A stretch of DNA of 64,000 nt from Fischerella muscicola PCC 7414 (lineage in GTDB: Bacteria > Cyanobacteriota > Cyanobacteriia > Cyanobacteriales > Nostocaceae). Positions within the stretch are counted from its first letter, which is position 1; every line of letters starts with the position of its first letter. Location: assembly GCF_000317205.1 (NCBI RefSeq), contig NZ_AJLK01000207.1:1-64000 (forward strand). The letters run 5' to 3'. The position numbers and the translations under genes are program-made. Shown in pieces: positions 55,183 through 63,930 of the stretch. Below the pieces are notes generated by a model that had not been told where the DNA came from, did no database searches, and saw nothing but the letters and a program-made list of their open reading frames with translations.

Positions 55183-56100
55183 TTAATTCTTCTGCGCTGA
55201 GGCTTGCTGAAATTGCTTTCCCACATAAGTAAGTTGGTCTGCTAGATATTTGTGCCAATAGTTCCAGCCAACATCTGCGCCAACAATACCATGACCGCCA
55301 GGAAAAGCATGGAATTCGTTTGCAATTCCTAACTTATCTAGAGTTTGATGAAACTGCTGAGTTGAGGTAAGAAATTCTTTATCTTGCTCTCCAGCATCCA
55401 AATATGCTCTAATGCGTTTAAGTTCTGCCACTGGTATTTTTTCAATAAAATCTTGGGGACTATTTGCCGTACCACTGATATCAGTAAAGTAGCCACTAGA
55501 ACTAAAGAAAACATTAAAGTTATTCAGGTGGCGTAAACCAATATTAAACGCTCCCCAACCACCACTTGACTGTCCTCCCATTGCCCAAAACTGCGGTTCA
55601 TTCAACGTCCGATAACGAGATTTCACAATTTTGACTAACTCTGAACCAATCAAAGTGCCAACTTTACCATTGGGGCCATCATAGTAATCTGAATCCCAAA
55701 ACGGACTTGTACCGCGCTTGTCGTTGCCATCTGGGGTAATCACTATTGAATGAGTTAATTTGTCACTTTTGTAAAGGTCATGTAGTACGGAGGTGACGGC
55801 TGCTTTATCCTGATAAGCACGAGCATCGCCATGTCCCCCGTGGAGTAGGAAGATTACTGGATAGCGCTTCTTTAGGTTCTTGGCATAATCGGGAGGGAGA
55901 ATTAAGCCATATTGTCGCACTTCTCCCATTGCTTTGCTGTTGAAAGTCTTTAGCTCAAATGACAATCCTGTATTTTTCTCTACCTGCGGAGGGTCGAGTT
56001 GCGGCGCACCAGCAATGAATACATACCAATAGCCAGTTGCCAACAAGGTAGCAACTATAGCTATACCTGCTAGTAAAATATTTGACCATCGTAACTTCAT
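55183..56100 (-). CDS. Signal-anchored alpha/beta-hydrolase (putative esterase)
   Basis: The 305-residue protein has an N-terminal membrane anchor (residues 7-30) and a periplasmic alpha/beta-hydrolase fold. It has the oxyanion-side HGGHGDARAY, a nucleophile elbow GGQSSGG, an acid DAGEQD and the late His in FPGGHG. This matches the Esterase D/feruloyl-type family (COG0627/COG2382-like). The substrate is unknown. It is intact and sits between the APC remnant and the DUF1634 gene, all on the same strand. Confidence 0.82.
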   Translation of the reverse strand: MKLRWSNILLAGIAIVATLLATGYWYVFIAGAPQLDPPQVEKNTGLSFELKTFNSKAMGEVRQYGLILPPDYAKNLKKRYPVIFLLHGGHGDARAYQDKAAVTSVLHDLYKSDKLTHSIVITPDGNDKRGTSPFWDSDYYDGPNGKVGTLIGSELVKIVKSRYRTLNEPQFWAMGGQSSGGWGAFNIGLRHLNNFNVFFSSSGYFTDISGTANSPQDFIEKIPVAELKRIRAYLDAGEQDKEFLTSTQQFHQTLDKLGIANEFHAFPGGHGIVGADVGWNYWHKYLADQLTYVGKQFQQASAQKN

Positions 56101-56189
56101 CTATAATTTCCTTGGTTATTATCTCAAAATAATATTAAAATTAAACTTCTCTATAATTGCTCAAAATCAAAACAGTAGATAATTATTTG

Positions 56190-56573
56190 TTAACCACCTA
56201 TAAAACTAATAACTAGCCCAGTCAAAACAATCAAAGTCAAAATAATATAGGTGATATCTCGCTGACGCATAAAAGCTAATAGAGAAAAAGCAACTCTAGC
56301 AACAGGAGTAGCAATTAATAACAACAATCCAAGTTGAATGATGCCACGACGGCGACTTGATAATGCTGAGGTTGCGACTCCTTCAGGAGAGCGAAAAGCT
56401 GGAGGTTCACTGCGAAAAATTTGATAATTAGGAGTTTCTTTGCCGTGATAAATTAGGTATAAAGCTCCGCCAAATAAGACTACAGATGAAGCTAAAAGTA
56501 CGCCATATCTTAACAAATTTCCAACCAAAATTTCGACTTGTCTTTCACTCAAGTTGTGTCGATTTTGGGACAT
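56190..56573 (-). CDS. DUF1634 membrane protein, partner of a TauE/SafE exporter
   Basis: The 127-residue protein has three membrane helices (about 25-47, 80-100, 105-125) and the DUF1634 features VEILVGNLLRYGVLLASSVV and QLGLLLLIATPVARVAFSLL. Genes of this family usually follow a TauE/SafE permease, as here: the ATG is 2 bp from the end of the permease gene at 56575. The pair probably forms a membrane exporter of sulfite or an organic sulfur compound. Confidence 0.85.
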   Translation of the reverse strand: MSQNRHNLSERQVEILVGNLLRYGVLLASSVVLFGGALYLIYHGKETPNYQIFRSEPPAFRSPEGVATSALSSRRRGIIQLGLLLLIATPVARVAFSLLAFMRQRDITYIILTLIVLTGLVISFIGG

Positions 56574-56574
56574 T

Positions 56575-57411
56575 TTAAATTCTCCCAGTCAAGCCGTTAT
56601 AAATCATTTGAATTGCCAATAGCACAATGACTATACTAAAAATATTTCTTAAAACGCCTACTCTTGCTTTTACTAATACCTTAGCTCCCAACAATGCGCC
56701 TAAAAGTACTCCTAACATGACAGGCATTGCTAGTCCAGGGTCAATGTAACCTCGTTTCAGATACACACCCGCGCTAGCTGCTGCTGTCACCCCAATCATA
56801 AAGTTACTGGTAGTAGTAGAAACCTTAAATGGAATCCGCATGAATTGATCCATTGCTAGTACCTTGAGTGCGCCAGAACCAATACCAAGTAACCCGGAAA
56901 GCACTCCGGCGACAAACATCAGACTAAATCCTACAGGAACAGCATAGACATTGTAAGGTTGTTCACCTGACTGTGTTGGGTAAGTGCTATTTAGCTTTAA
57001 ACGAGTTGCTAAACGATCAGGTGGAGTATCAGCTGAGTGTTCAGGACGGGATTGACGCGAGAGATGGGCGCTGTAAAGTAAAACAAATCCAAACACCACA
57101 GCGAGTATTCTAGTGGAAACAAAAGCGGCTATGGTTGCACCTGCGATCGCTCCAAATGTCGTTGCTACTTCCAAGAACATTCCCAAGCGTAAATTAGTGT
57201 AGCCTTCTTTAACGTAAGCAGAAGCAGCACCGGAAGAAGTTGCAATTACGGATACTAGCGAAGCACCGATTGCGTAACGAATGTCAACACCAAAAACCAA
57301 AGTTAATAGAGGAACAAGCACCACTCCACCACCTAAGCCTGTCAACGCTCCCAAAAAGCCTGCGGTAGCAGAACTAATCCAGACTAGTAGGGTAAATTCT
57401 AAAACATTCAA
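56575..57411 (-). CDS. TauE/SafE-family sulfite or anion exporter
   Basis: The membrane protein has two repeats with the family motif GFLGALTGLGGGVVLVPLL near the N-terminus and SGLLGIGSGALKVLAMDQFM near residue 195. A start at TTG 57411 is better than the GTG at 57453, since GGAGGTG precedes it at good spacing and the earlier residues are unlike the family. Seven or eight helices are predicted. It is translationally coupled to the DUF1634 gene. Anion and direction of transport are unknown. Confidence 0.85.
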   Translation of the reverse strand: MNVLEFTLLVWISSATAGFLGALTGLGGGVVLVPLLTLVFGVDIRYAIGASLVSVIATSSGAASAYVKEGYTNLRLGMFLEVATTFGAIAGATIAAFVSTRILAVVFGFVLLYSAHLSRQSRPEHSADTPPDRLATRLKLNSTYPTQSGEQPYNVYAVPVGFSLMFVAGVLSGLLGIGSGALKVLAMDQFMRIPFKVSTTTSNFMIGVTAAASAGVYLKRGYIDPGLAMPVMLGVLLGALLGAKVLVKARVGVLRNIFSIVIVLLAIQMIYNGLTGRI

Positions 57412-57532
57412 GCGAACACCTCCGGTGGGCGCGTCACGCCAACGCACCCTCACTTCTGAATTAAACGTTGCTTATTGAAAAACTCAATAGCAACGCCTGC
57501 ATTATATGGTAAACAAGTTAAGAAATAATTAA

Positions 57533-57910
57533 TTACACGGAATCGTTAGTAGTTGCAAATAAAACTCTAACAGCACTCATAATTAGTAGCAAGGCGAATA
57601 TTTTAGTTAAAACCCCATTCGGTAAACTCGTTCCTATTTTGGCACCGAACCACCCACCTAAAATAAATCCTAGACAGAGAAGTGCAGCTACTTTTATATC
57701 TACATATCCTTGCTTGTAATAAGTCCATGCTGCTAATAAATCTATTGGTGGAACTAACAAAGCCAATGTTGTTCCTTGTGCTTGGTGCTGAGAGAATCCT
57801 AAGAAAAAAATCAAAGCAGGTAAGATAATTATTCCACCACCAATGCCTGTCATGCCACTAACAATTCCTGCTATCAATCCCAAAATTATGCAAAGCCAAA
57901 TATTAGTCAT
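57533..57910 (-). CDS. Half-length TauE/SafE-family membrane protein
   Basis: The 125-residue protein contains one TauE/SafE repeat: GIVSGMTGIGGGIIILPALI, HQAQGTTLALLVPPI, WTYYKQGYVDIKVAALL and GAKIGTSLPNGVLTKIFALL. Half-size members exist and may dimerise. It lies 120 bp upstream of the full-length gene on the same strand. No sign of truncation. Confidence 0.8.
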   Translation of the reverse strand: MTNIWLCIILGLIAGIVSGMTGIGGGIIILPALIFFLGFSQHQAQGTTLALLVPPIDLLAAWTYYKQGYVDIKVAALLCLGFILGGWFGAKIGTSLPNGVLTKIFALLLIMSAVRVLFATTNDSV

Positions 57911-58005
57911 GATTAAACTTATTCCTAATTAATGTACTTTTGCTAGTCTCACAGAATTTTTTGTTAGCTGAAATTGATGTTCCTACTCGTATTATGCTCT
58001 CAGCA

Positions 58006-59004
58006 TCAACTAGCTAGATGACTACGTACTTGTTCTTTATACCTGCGTAGAGTACTCAAAGCTTGTAGCTCTATCTGTCTTACTCGTTCTCTACTAACAC
58101 CCATGCGTTGACCAATTTCCGCTAAGGACAGTTCATTTCCATCTACTAAACCGAAACGTAAATTTAATATTTCCCGTTGCTGGGGAGTTAGTTTTGACAA
58201 TAAATTTTGGATATTTTGTTGGAGAAACTTTTGATCGGAGTAGAATTCCGGAGAAACTCCTTCATCCTCCAACATATCTTGTAATTCCGTCTCTCTTTCT
58301 GCACCAACTCGTAATTCCAGAGAGACAGGTTGACGTGCTAAGAGTAAATACTCTCGAACTTGTTTGGGGTCTAAAGATAGTGCTTCAGCAATATCAACTG
58401 CGGTAGGAGTACGACCTAATTTTTGGGCTAGTTCACGTTGGGTTCGCTTGATTTTATTCAGTTTTTCTGTAATATGAATAGGCAAGCGGATAATACGTCC
58501 TTGTTGGGCGATCGCTCGTGTAATTGCCTGACGAACCCACCAATAAGCATAAGTTGAAAACTTGTACCCTCTGCTAGGATCAAATTTTTCAACTCCTCGC
58601 TCTAAACCTAAACTTCCTTCTTGAATTAAGTCAAGAAAATCTAGGTTACGTCTTTGGTATTTTTTAGCAATAGACACTACAAGTCGTAGATTAGCCTTAA
58701 TCATTTTTTGCTTGGCTTGATATCCTTGGCGTAGTTGCTGCACTAGTAATTCTTCACTAATATCAACTTTTTCAGCCCATTCTTGTTGTGTAGGTTGACG
58801 CTTTAATTGAATAGCTAATTTTTCTTTGGCAGTAAGTAAAATCATCATTTGTTGAACTTGCTTACCAAAATCAATTTCTTGTTCATGAGTTAACAAAGGA
58901 ATACGTCCAATTTCATGCAGATAGGTACGCACAATATCAGCATTGGATAAAGATTTTTCATTTTTATCGCTTACTTCTATAGATAGATGAGATATATTTT
59001 TCAT
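58006..59004 (-). CDS. Group 2 sigma-70 factor (SigB-like), intact
   Basis: This 332-residue protein is the only uninterrupted sigma gene here: region 1.2 ([20 protein letters not shown]), region 2 ([56 protein letters not shown]), [19 protein letters not shown] and region 4 with [16 protein letters not shown]. At the amber site of copies A and B it reads AIAQQGR. Box 18 lies 81 bp upstream, so it is likely to be a direct member of the metal regulon and could extend the response to other promoters. Confidence 0.95.
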   Translation of the reverse strand: MKNISHLSIEVSDKNEKSLSNADIVRTYLHEIGRIPLLTHEQEIDFGKQVQQMMILLTAKEKLAIQLKRQPTQQEWAEKVDISEELLVQQLRQGYQAKQKMIKANLRLVVSIAKKYQRRNLDFLDLIQEGSLGLERGVEKFDPSRGYKFSTYAYWWVRQAITRAIAQQGRIIRLPIHITEKLNKIKRTQRELAQKLGRTPTAVDIAEALSLDPKQVREYLLLARQPVSLELRVGAERETELQDMLEDEGVSPEFYSDQKFLQQNIQNLLSKLTPQQREILNLRFGLVDGNELSLAEIGQRMGVSRERVRQIELQALSTLRRYKEQVRSHLAS

Positions 59005-59084
59005 AGTTTTTTGAACCTTCGTAAATACTGATTGACTTAGAGTAAATGAATTTTGACTCTGTGTAGTTAGTATGACATCAAGAA

Positions 59085-59102
59085 ATGAAATTAGAATGAA
59101 AT
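59085..59102 (-). promoter_or_regulatory. Direct-repeat regulator box 18 (intact sigma factor)
   Basis: The top strand reads ATGAAAT-TAGA-ATGAAAT; ACTAAC follows 13 bp after the second half-site on the minus strand, 81 bp upstream of the sigma start. Confidence 0.7.
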
Positions 59103-59157
59103 AATGAATTTTATTGATTAAATTGCTGACTTTTTTTGACTAGAGAATGTAAACAGG

Positions 59158-59718
59158 TTAATTGAAAAATCCAATTCGGTTGAGAGGATAAAATCGAACA
59201 ATGGCTCGACCTATGATTTTATTGTGGGGGACAAAACCCCAATAGTGGCTATCATAGCTATTGTTGCGATTGTCTCCCAGAACTAGATAAGAATTTTTTG
59301 GTACAATTACAGGCCCCCATTGATAGTCTGGTTTAGCTTCAAGGTAATTCTCTTTTAAAGGCGAGCCATTAATATAAACTAGTCCATTCTTAACTTTAAC
59401 TGTTTCTTTTGGTAAGCCAATTACACGTTTAATGAAAGCTTCGTGGTAGTTTTCAGAAAGCAGTGTTTTGGTCGGATTAAAAACAACAATATCACCTCGT
59501 TGAGGTGAGATAAAATCATAGCTAACCTTATCAATAATTAAGCGATCATTAATCTGGAGTGTTGGTTCCATTGAGCCAGAGGGTATATAACGAGCTTCAG
59601 CAACAAATGTGCGAACACCGAAAGCAAGAACTAGGCTTAAACCAATTGTTTTAACTGTTTCTAGCAAAATATTTTCATTTTTTGATGGGGATGATTGTTG
59701 GTGATGAATGTTAGACAT
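59158..59718 (-). CDS. lepB: Signal peptidase I
   Basis: The 186-residue protein, from the ATG at 59718, has one membrane anchor (about residues 20-40) and the catalytic serine in YIPSGSMEPTL (S49). The general-base lysine is in FIKRVIGLP (K97), and LVLGDNRNNSYDSHYWG and GRAIVRFYPLNRIG follow. It cleaves signal peptides of exported proteins at the outer face of the plasma membrane. Its copy on an accessory region rich in exported proteins is unusual but not unheard of. It ends about 55 bp from box 18 but faces the same way as the sigma gene, not controlled by it. Confidence 0.92.
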   Translation of the reverse strand: MSNIHHQQSSPSKNENILLETVKTIGLSLVLAFGVRTFVAEARYIPSGSMEPTLQINDRLIIDKVSYDFISPQRGDIVVFNPTKTLLSENYHEAFIKRVIGLPKETVKVKNGLVYINGSPLKENYLEAKPDYQWGPVIVPKNSYLVLGDNRNNSYDSHYWGFVPHNKIIGRAIVRFYPLNRIGFFN

Positions 59719-59739
59719 AGTGTTGATAATAAATAACAA

Positions 59740-60111
59740 GCATTAGACAGAGATAAGTCTTGAAAGTTATTAGTGAGCAAATGTATTGATGTTGGCTTCA
59801 GTCATAAATTAAATCTTTTGTGGTAAAATTTTGAGAATCGTAGTCTAAATTATTCATAACTTTTAATTCCTGTAATCTCGGTTTGTAACTTCATATTAAG
59901 AGGTAAAAGTGAAGAACTCGAAAAGATTTCTCTGATAGAGAGCAGATGTGCTTAATTCAGCAAAAACTGATATTTATTTAAGTTAAGAGCTTGATGTTAC
60001 AGGATTTTGTCAAAAAGTTGAAAAAGTGATGTCTATCCAAATTAAATAACTACAATCACGCATTCAGTAAGCATACTCAGTCTTTATGAAAAATATCAGG
60101 TTCTATTTAAC
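59740..60111. other. Divergent intergenic region
   Basis: AT-rich sequence between lepB and the TauE/SafE gene; it should carry promoters for both, but no box, clear hairpin or known operator is visible. Confidence 0.4.
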
Positions 60112-60879
60112 ATGACTTCCTTACCTTGGTTTTTAGAAATATTGGTTGGAGTCGGCATGGGTTTCTGTTCTGGGCTGTTTGGTTTAGGCGGGAGTTCAAT
60201 TGGTACGCCCATTCTACGGCTGTTAGGACTACCACCTTTAATTGCTCTGGCTAGTCCGCTTCCACTTACATTACCGAGTGCAATCGGAGGCGCGATCGCC
60301 TATCGAAAGGAACACCTCATTTACTGGCGTGTTGCTTTACTAACTAGTCTTTGGGGCTTCCCTGGTGTGTTACTGGGAGCCTGGATTACTGAATTTCTTC
60401 CAGGGACAATCCTGATGCTTTTAACAGCAGGGTTTATCCTGTCCGTGGGAGTTTACGGTTTAAGTGGACTCCGAAATCGCAGCTTACCTGAAACGAAAGC
60501 ACAGCTGCATGAGAAAATCATTCCTTATTGGTCGCCTTTGTTGGGATTAATCAATGGCTTGCTTGCTAATGGTGGCGGACTTTTGTTAGTCCCTCTTTAT
60601 CAATTGGGTATTGGGTTGGGGTTACGAGCAGCCTTAGCAACCTCCCTCGCAACCGTTACACTCATGGCAATCCCTTCAACAATAATTCATGCTTTCTTGG
60701 GACATATTGACTGGGAGTTGACTGGTTGGCTAGCTGTGGGAGTTTTTCCATCTACTTATTTGGGAAGTCAGCTTGCCCTCCATTTGCCAGGTCAAATTTT
60801 GAGTCTTTTGTACAGCATTTTTTTAATCGGCCTATCACTTTACTTTGGTTACACAGAGATTGCTAGTGTAATTAAGTAA
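60112..60879 (+). CDS. TauE/SafE-family membrane transporter
   Basis: The 255-residue protein has about eight membrane helices with the family motifs GFCSGLFGLGGSSIGTPIL and LINGLLANGGGLLLVPLYQL in its two halves. The first half carries GGSSIG instead of the usual GGGxxx. Anion export is the usual role; the exact substrate is unknown. It is followed 95 bp later by a PrsW-like gene on the same strand. Confidence 0.85.
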   Translation: MTSLPWFLEILVGVGMGFCSGLFGLGGSSIGTPILRLLGLPPLIALASPLPLTLPSAIGGAIAYRKEHLIYWRVALLTSLWGFPGVLLGAWITEFLPGTILMLLTAGFILSVGVYGLSGLRNRSLPETKAQLHEKIIPYWSPLLGLINGLLANGGGLLLVPLYQLGIGLGLRAALATSLATVTLMAIPSTIIHAFLGHIDWELTGWLAVGVFPSTYLGSQLALHLPGQILSLLYSIFLIGLSLYFGYTEIASVIK

Positions 60880-60974
60880 ATAAAATTATGTTGCAATAGT
60901 CCTCAATCAGCATATCTGATTTAATTAGCATGGATGAGGTTGCCTAAATTAATACTGATTTTCATCATTTCAAT

Positions 60975-61769
60975 ATGGGTTTCATTAAACGCAAGTGGTT
61001 TCAAATATTCCTTAGTGGGCTTTTCGTCCTGTATGCAATGGAAAAAACGCTCATAGCAACCAATAACCTCAACTTTGTCCCTAGCGTCATTTTGCTTGGG
61101 TCTTTTTTAATACCTATTACTTTTGTAACTTACCTCTACGAAACTCTACCAAATTGGGAAGTGTCTCTTCCGGCAATGGCGATCTGTTTTCTTTGGGGCG
61201 GAGCAGTAGGAACACTTGTAGCAGGAACCCTTGAGTACAATGTTCTAGAAACACTGGGGTTTTTACCAATGCTTGGCGTGGGATTAATTGAGGAAAGTGC
61301 TAAGTTAATTTTTCCTTTAGGATTTTATCTTAAAGGTCGCCTGCGTTCTGAGGCAACGGGAATACTTTTAGGAACTGCTTCTGCAATGGGTTTTGCTGCA
61401 CTGGAAACGATGGGTTATGCCTTCGTTACACTTTTGCGATCGCAAGGGAATCTACTCGTCCTTGATGGCGTATTATTTGCTCGCGGACTCTTATCTCCTG
61501 CTGGACACGCAGCTTGGACTGGGCTTGTCTGCGCCGTACTGTGGAGGGAACGGGAAAAAGCGGGACGTGCGGTATTAAATTGGCAGATTTTAGGAGCTTT
61601 TTTAACAGCTGTCTTACTCCATGCTTTGTGGGATATATTTAATAGTTTTAGAGGTGCTACATTTATTGCATTTTTTAATCTAGAATTATTAAGTTTGCTT
61701 GTTGCCTACACTAGCATAAATCTTTTGAATAGAAGGATTATTGAGGCAAAGTCTGCTCAAATTAGATAA
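60975..61769 (+). CDS. PrsW-family intramembrane metalloprotease
   Basis: The 264-residue membrane protein has about eight helices. The zinc site residues of PrsW are visible: LIEESAKLIFP (E106, E107, K110), FAALETMGYA, a His in LLSPAGHAAWTG, and the HALWDIF pattern near residue 217. PrsW cleaves membrane anti-sigma factors in Bacillus. Here it might act on a sigma/anti-sigma pair, but no anti-sigma gene is seen in the window and the four group 2 sigma genes do not normally use one. Confidence 0.85.
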   Translation: MGFIKRKWFQIFLSGLFVLYAMEKTLIATNNLNFVPSVILLGSFLIPITFVTYLYETLPNWEVSLPAMAICFLWGGAVGTLVAGTLEYNVLETLGFLPMLGVGLIEESAKLIFPLGFYLKGRLRSEATGILLGTASAMGFAALETMGYAFVTLLRSQGNLLVLDGVLFARGLLSPAGHAAWTGLVCAVLWREREKAGRAVLNWQILGAFLTAVLLHALWDIFNSFRGATFIAFFNLELLSLLVAYTSINLLNRRIIEAKSAQIR

Positions 61770-61803
61770 GTGAGTTTGGTGTGTTTTTTGTTTAGGATAA
61801 AGT

Positions 61804-62754
61804 TCAGCTTAAAATGGGCGCATTGAACGCTGCTGCTAATCCAGCCCCAGCACCAGCAGCAATCAATATCTTGATATTTTCCGGAGATGTTTTTGCCAAA
61901 CTGCCGACTATTTTGGCGATCGCACTTCCCATTTGAATCGTTGGACCTTCAAATCCTGCCACCATACCAGCACCCATTGACAAGATGCCACCAAATAATT
62001 TCACCGGGAGTACCCTAAAAGCGCGAAAGGTCAAAACGCCATCCAACGCTCCCTCCACTTGTGGAATACCACTCCCAGAGGTTTCTGGGGCAAATCGACG
62101 CATTAACCAAAAGCTGAGAGAAACCATCCCGCCTGAAATCAGGCTAGGAATAAACCAAGCAAGCACCGGATACCCTGCGATCGCTAAAATTAAAAACCCT
62201 AGTATCCGATTCAACGCTCCCATACCAGTTGACCCTAATTTCTCAATTAATGGCTCCCCTAAAGCAAGACATAGGTAAAGTAAGATTCCCAGTAGAGCTA
62301 TTCCAATTAAACAACCCAAATAATCAACCCATTGACTAGCTCTAGTTGAAAATCCAATCACAACTCCAATCGCTCCTGGACCACTGACCATCGGCACAGC
62401 CATTGGTGTAAAAGATACATCTTCTTTATCTATTGCCTCTTTATGTTCTTGGCTAGTTAGTCGCTGACGCGCAGTTACCATCTCCCAAGCAGTATGAGCA
62501 ACAATTAAACCACCTGCAATCCTTAAAACTCCTAATGAAATGCCAAAGAAATTGAGGATTAGCTTACCTGCAAGTAAAAAAGTAGCCAATACCAAAATGA
62601 CATTCAATGCAGTCTTTTGCGCTTGTCGAAGACGGTAATTTGGAGTATCCGCAGCCGTTAGACTATAAAAGATTGGCACTGCACCTACAGGATTAGCGAT
62701 TGGAAACAGTGCAGCCAATGTTCCAACAGTGTAGGAAATGAGATTTTGCCACAT
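61804..62754 (-). pseudogene. MarC-family protein fused in frame to a CLC chloride-channel fragment
   Basis: Starting at ATG 62754 the first 190 residues are a MarC membrane protein (IANPVGAVPIFYSLT, MAVPMVSGPGAIGVVIGFST, ILGFLILAIA). At a HIP1 octamer near 62180 the frame passes into a CLC channel middle: ETSGSGIPQVEG (selectivity GSGIP), GAGMVAGFEGPTIQMGSAIA (normally G-R-E-G-P; here F) and AAGAGAGLAAAFNAP. It stops after AFNAPILS. Each part lacks the other end of its own protein, so the fusion cannot carry a complete CLC pore. The product may still be translated as one chain of 316 residues. Confidence 0.82.
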
Positions 62755-62784
62755 ATCTATAAAGATAAAGATGCACATTCACCA

Positions 62785-62938
62785 CTATCCAATCATCCGA
62801 GCAATACCAAAAGCAACTGCGGCTGCTAGTCCTCCCACTAAAACTGTTTGCTGCCCGCTACGCAATGAATTTACTCCAGTAAAGTGTCCTTTTACAAAAC
62901 CAAAAGCAAATAATGCAACCAGTGTTGTTATAGTCGAT
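62785..62938 (-). pseudogene. VIT1/CCC1-family transporter, C-terminal fragment
   Basis: The minus strand, in the frame ending at 62785, reads TLVALFAFGFVKGHFTGVNS then LRSGQQTVLVGGLAAAVAFG and IARMIG. These are the last two helices of VIT1/CCC1 iron/manganese transporters (ALFxFGxxKGxxTG, GGLAAAAAFxIA). The rest is missing; sequence similarity ends exactly at the inverted repeat beginning at 62939. Confidence 0.75.
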
Positions 62939-63168
62939 ACCCTGAGGGGGTGACAACCGCAGTCAACTTGTGGCAGGGCAAGCCTTTCAGGTGACGGACG
63001 CCCTCAAAGATAAAAAGCAACAGCAAGATTTTTCTTATTCATCAGCACTCAAAACTCCTATTTTCACAAAGCGCGATCGCGCTCAATTAATTCTCATCTT
63101 TTCAGCAGTGATTAAAGTGAAAGGCAAGCCAAGCCTAAGTTACATCCCCCTTGTCACCCCCTCAGGGT
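62939..63168. mobile_element. MITE-like element with perfect 18-bp terminal inverted repeats
   Basis: ACCCTGAGGGGGTGACAA (62939-62956) and its exact complement (63151-63168) enclose 230 bp without a transposase. A short open frame inside has no recognisable match. The ends closely match the terminus of the IS4-type transposase at 28571-28589 (TTGTCACCCC-TTCAGGGGT), so it may be mobilised by, or derived from, that IS. It lies between two gene fragments. No clear target duplication is seen. Confidence 0.65.
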
Positions 63169-63280
63169 TCAGAGTTACTGACAAATAATCAGCCGCAGTT
63201 TCACCTACTGTGGTCGCCAGGACTTTAATAATCCAGAAAGAACCTGTAACCTCTGGAACCCTGTTTAAAACTTTTTTCAT
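63169..63280 (-). pseudogene. COG4705-type membrane protein, N-terminal fragment
   Basis: From the ATG at 63280 it reads MKKVLNRVPEVTGSFWIIKV then LATTVGETAADYLSVTLN, the start of COG4705-type membrane proteins (VPEVT..FWxIKxLxTTVGETxADxL). It ends at the element border. It once belonged to a longer gene, truncated together with the VIT fragment. Confidence 0.7.
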
Positions 63281-63648
63281 GATATTTGTGCTGCTTGATT
63301 TTTTTTAGAGTAGTGATGAAGCCTTAATCGTAGTGATTTGGCTTTGTTTGACTCTAAACAACAAATGTCAAGAAACTGGAAAGTTTTGTAGAGTATGTGA
63401 TGCAACTAAAAAAATTTACACACGAAAAATATAATGCTGTTTCAGACTCAATCAAAGGTTTGTAACATTAGCTATGTAAAGTAGTGAAATATCATTAAGC
63501 AAGCCTTGTCTTTCTCAATTAAATCCAAAGCTTGCTCAAACATCAAAGATGCCATACTACATTGGTAAAGAAGCTATCTACTGCAATTAGATATTACAAA
63601 GACATACCATACTATTGCGATCGCTCTTGAGTTAACCTATAACTTTAT
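63281..63648. other. Intergenic region, nothing recognised
   Basis: AT-rich, no open frame of note and no repeat; a HIP1-like site occurs near 63620. Confidence 0.4.
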
Positions 63649-63930
63649 CTAATACTGCTTAGATTTTGGCTTTTTCCTGCCAAACAAACTAGTCATACTT
63701 AACCCAGTTACCAACAATCCTAAGAGTCCCAGTCCATTCAAAATTGGGTAAATTCCTTGTAAGCCAAAGATTTCACCGCGATGAATCGAAAGCAAAAGAC
63801 TACGCGGAACTCCAATATTAGCTGACCACTCACCCACCAGTGTAGCTGCAATACCAGTTAGCAATGTTACAAAAAGTGGTAAAGCTAGAATAATCGCCAG
63901 AGTGCGGTGGTACTTGCGAAATGAACGCAT
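63649..63930 (-). CDS. Small PepSY-type membrane protein
   Basis: The 93-residue protein, from ATG 63930, opens with the PepSY-TM motif RKYHRTLAIILALPLFVTLL and has two membrane helices (about 9-30 and 60-80) separated by the loop IHRGEIFGLQGIYPI. Similar short proteins are common in cyanobacteria and are related to the transmembrane parts of siderophore and iron-reduction PepSY proteins. No catalytic residues are present. A longer reading begins 6 bp upstream. Confidence 0.7.
   Translation of the reverse strand: MRSFRKYHRTLAIILALPLFVTLLTGIAATLVGEWSANIGVPRSLLLSIHRGEIFGLQGIYPILNGLGLLGLLVTGLSMTSLFGRKKPKSKQY

Noticed and set aside
148-59102. CRISPR array
   Set aside because: The repeated ATTTCAT units are dispersed promoter elements, not regularly spaced repeats with spacers; no cas genes are present.
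62738-62953. Plus-strand open frame
   Set aside because: It is the antisense of the VIT1/CCC1 fragment, which is recognisable on the minus strand.
62970-63188. Protein-coding gene inside the MITE-like element
   Set aside because: The open frame of 72 codons runs through the terminal repeat, lacks a ribosome site and resembles no protein.
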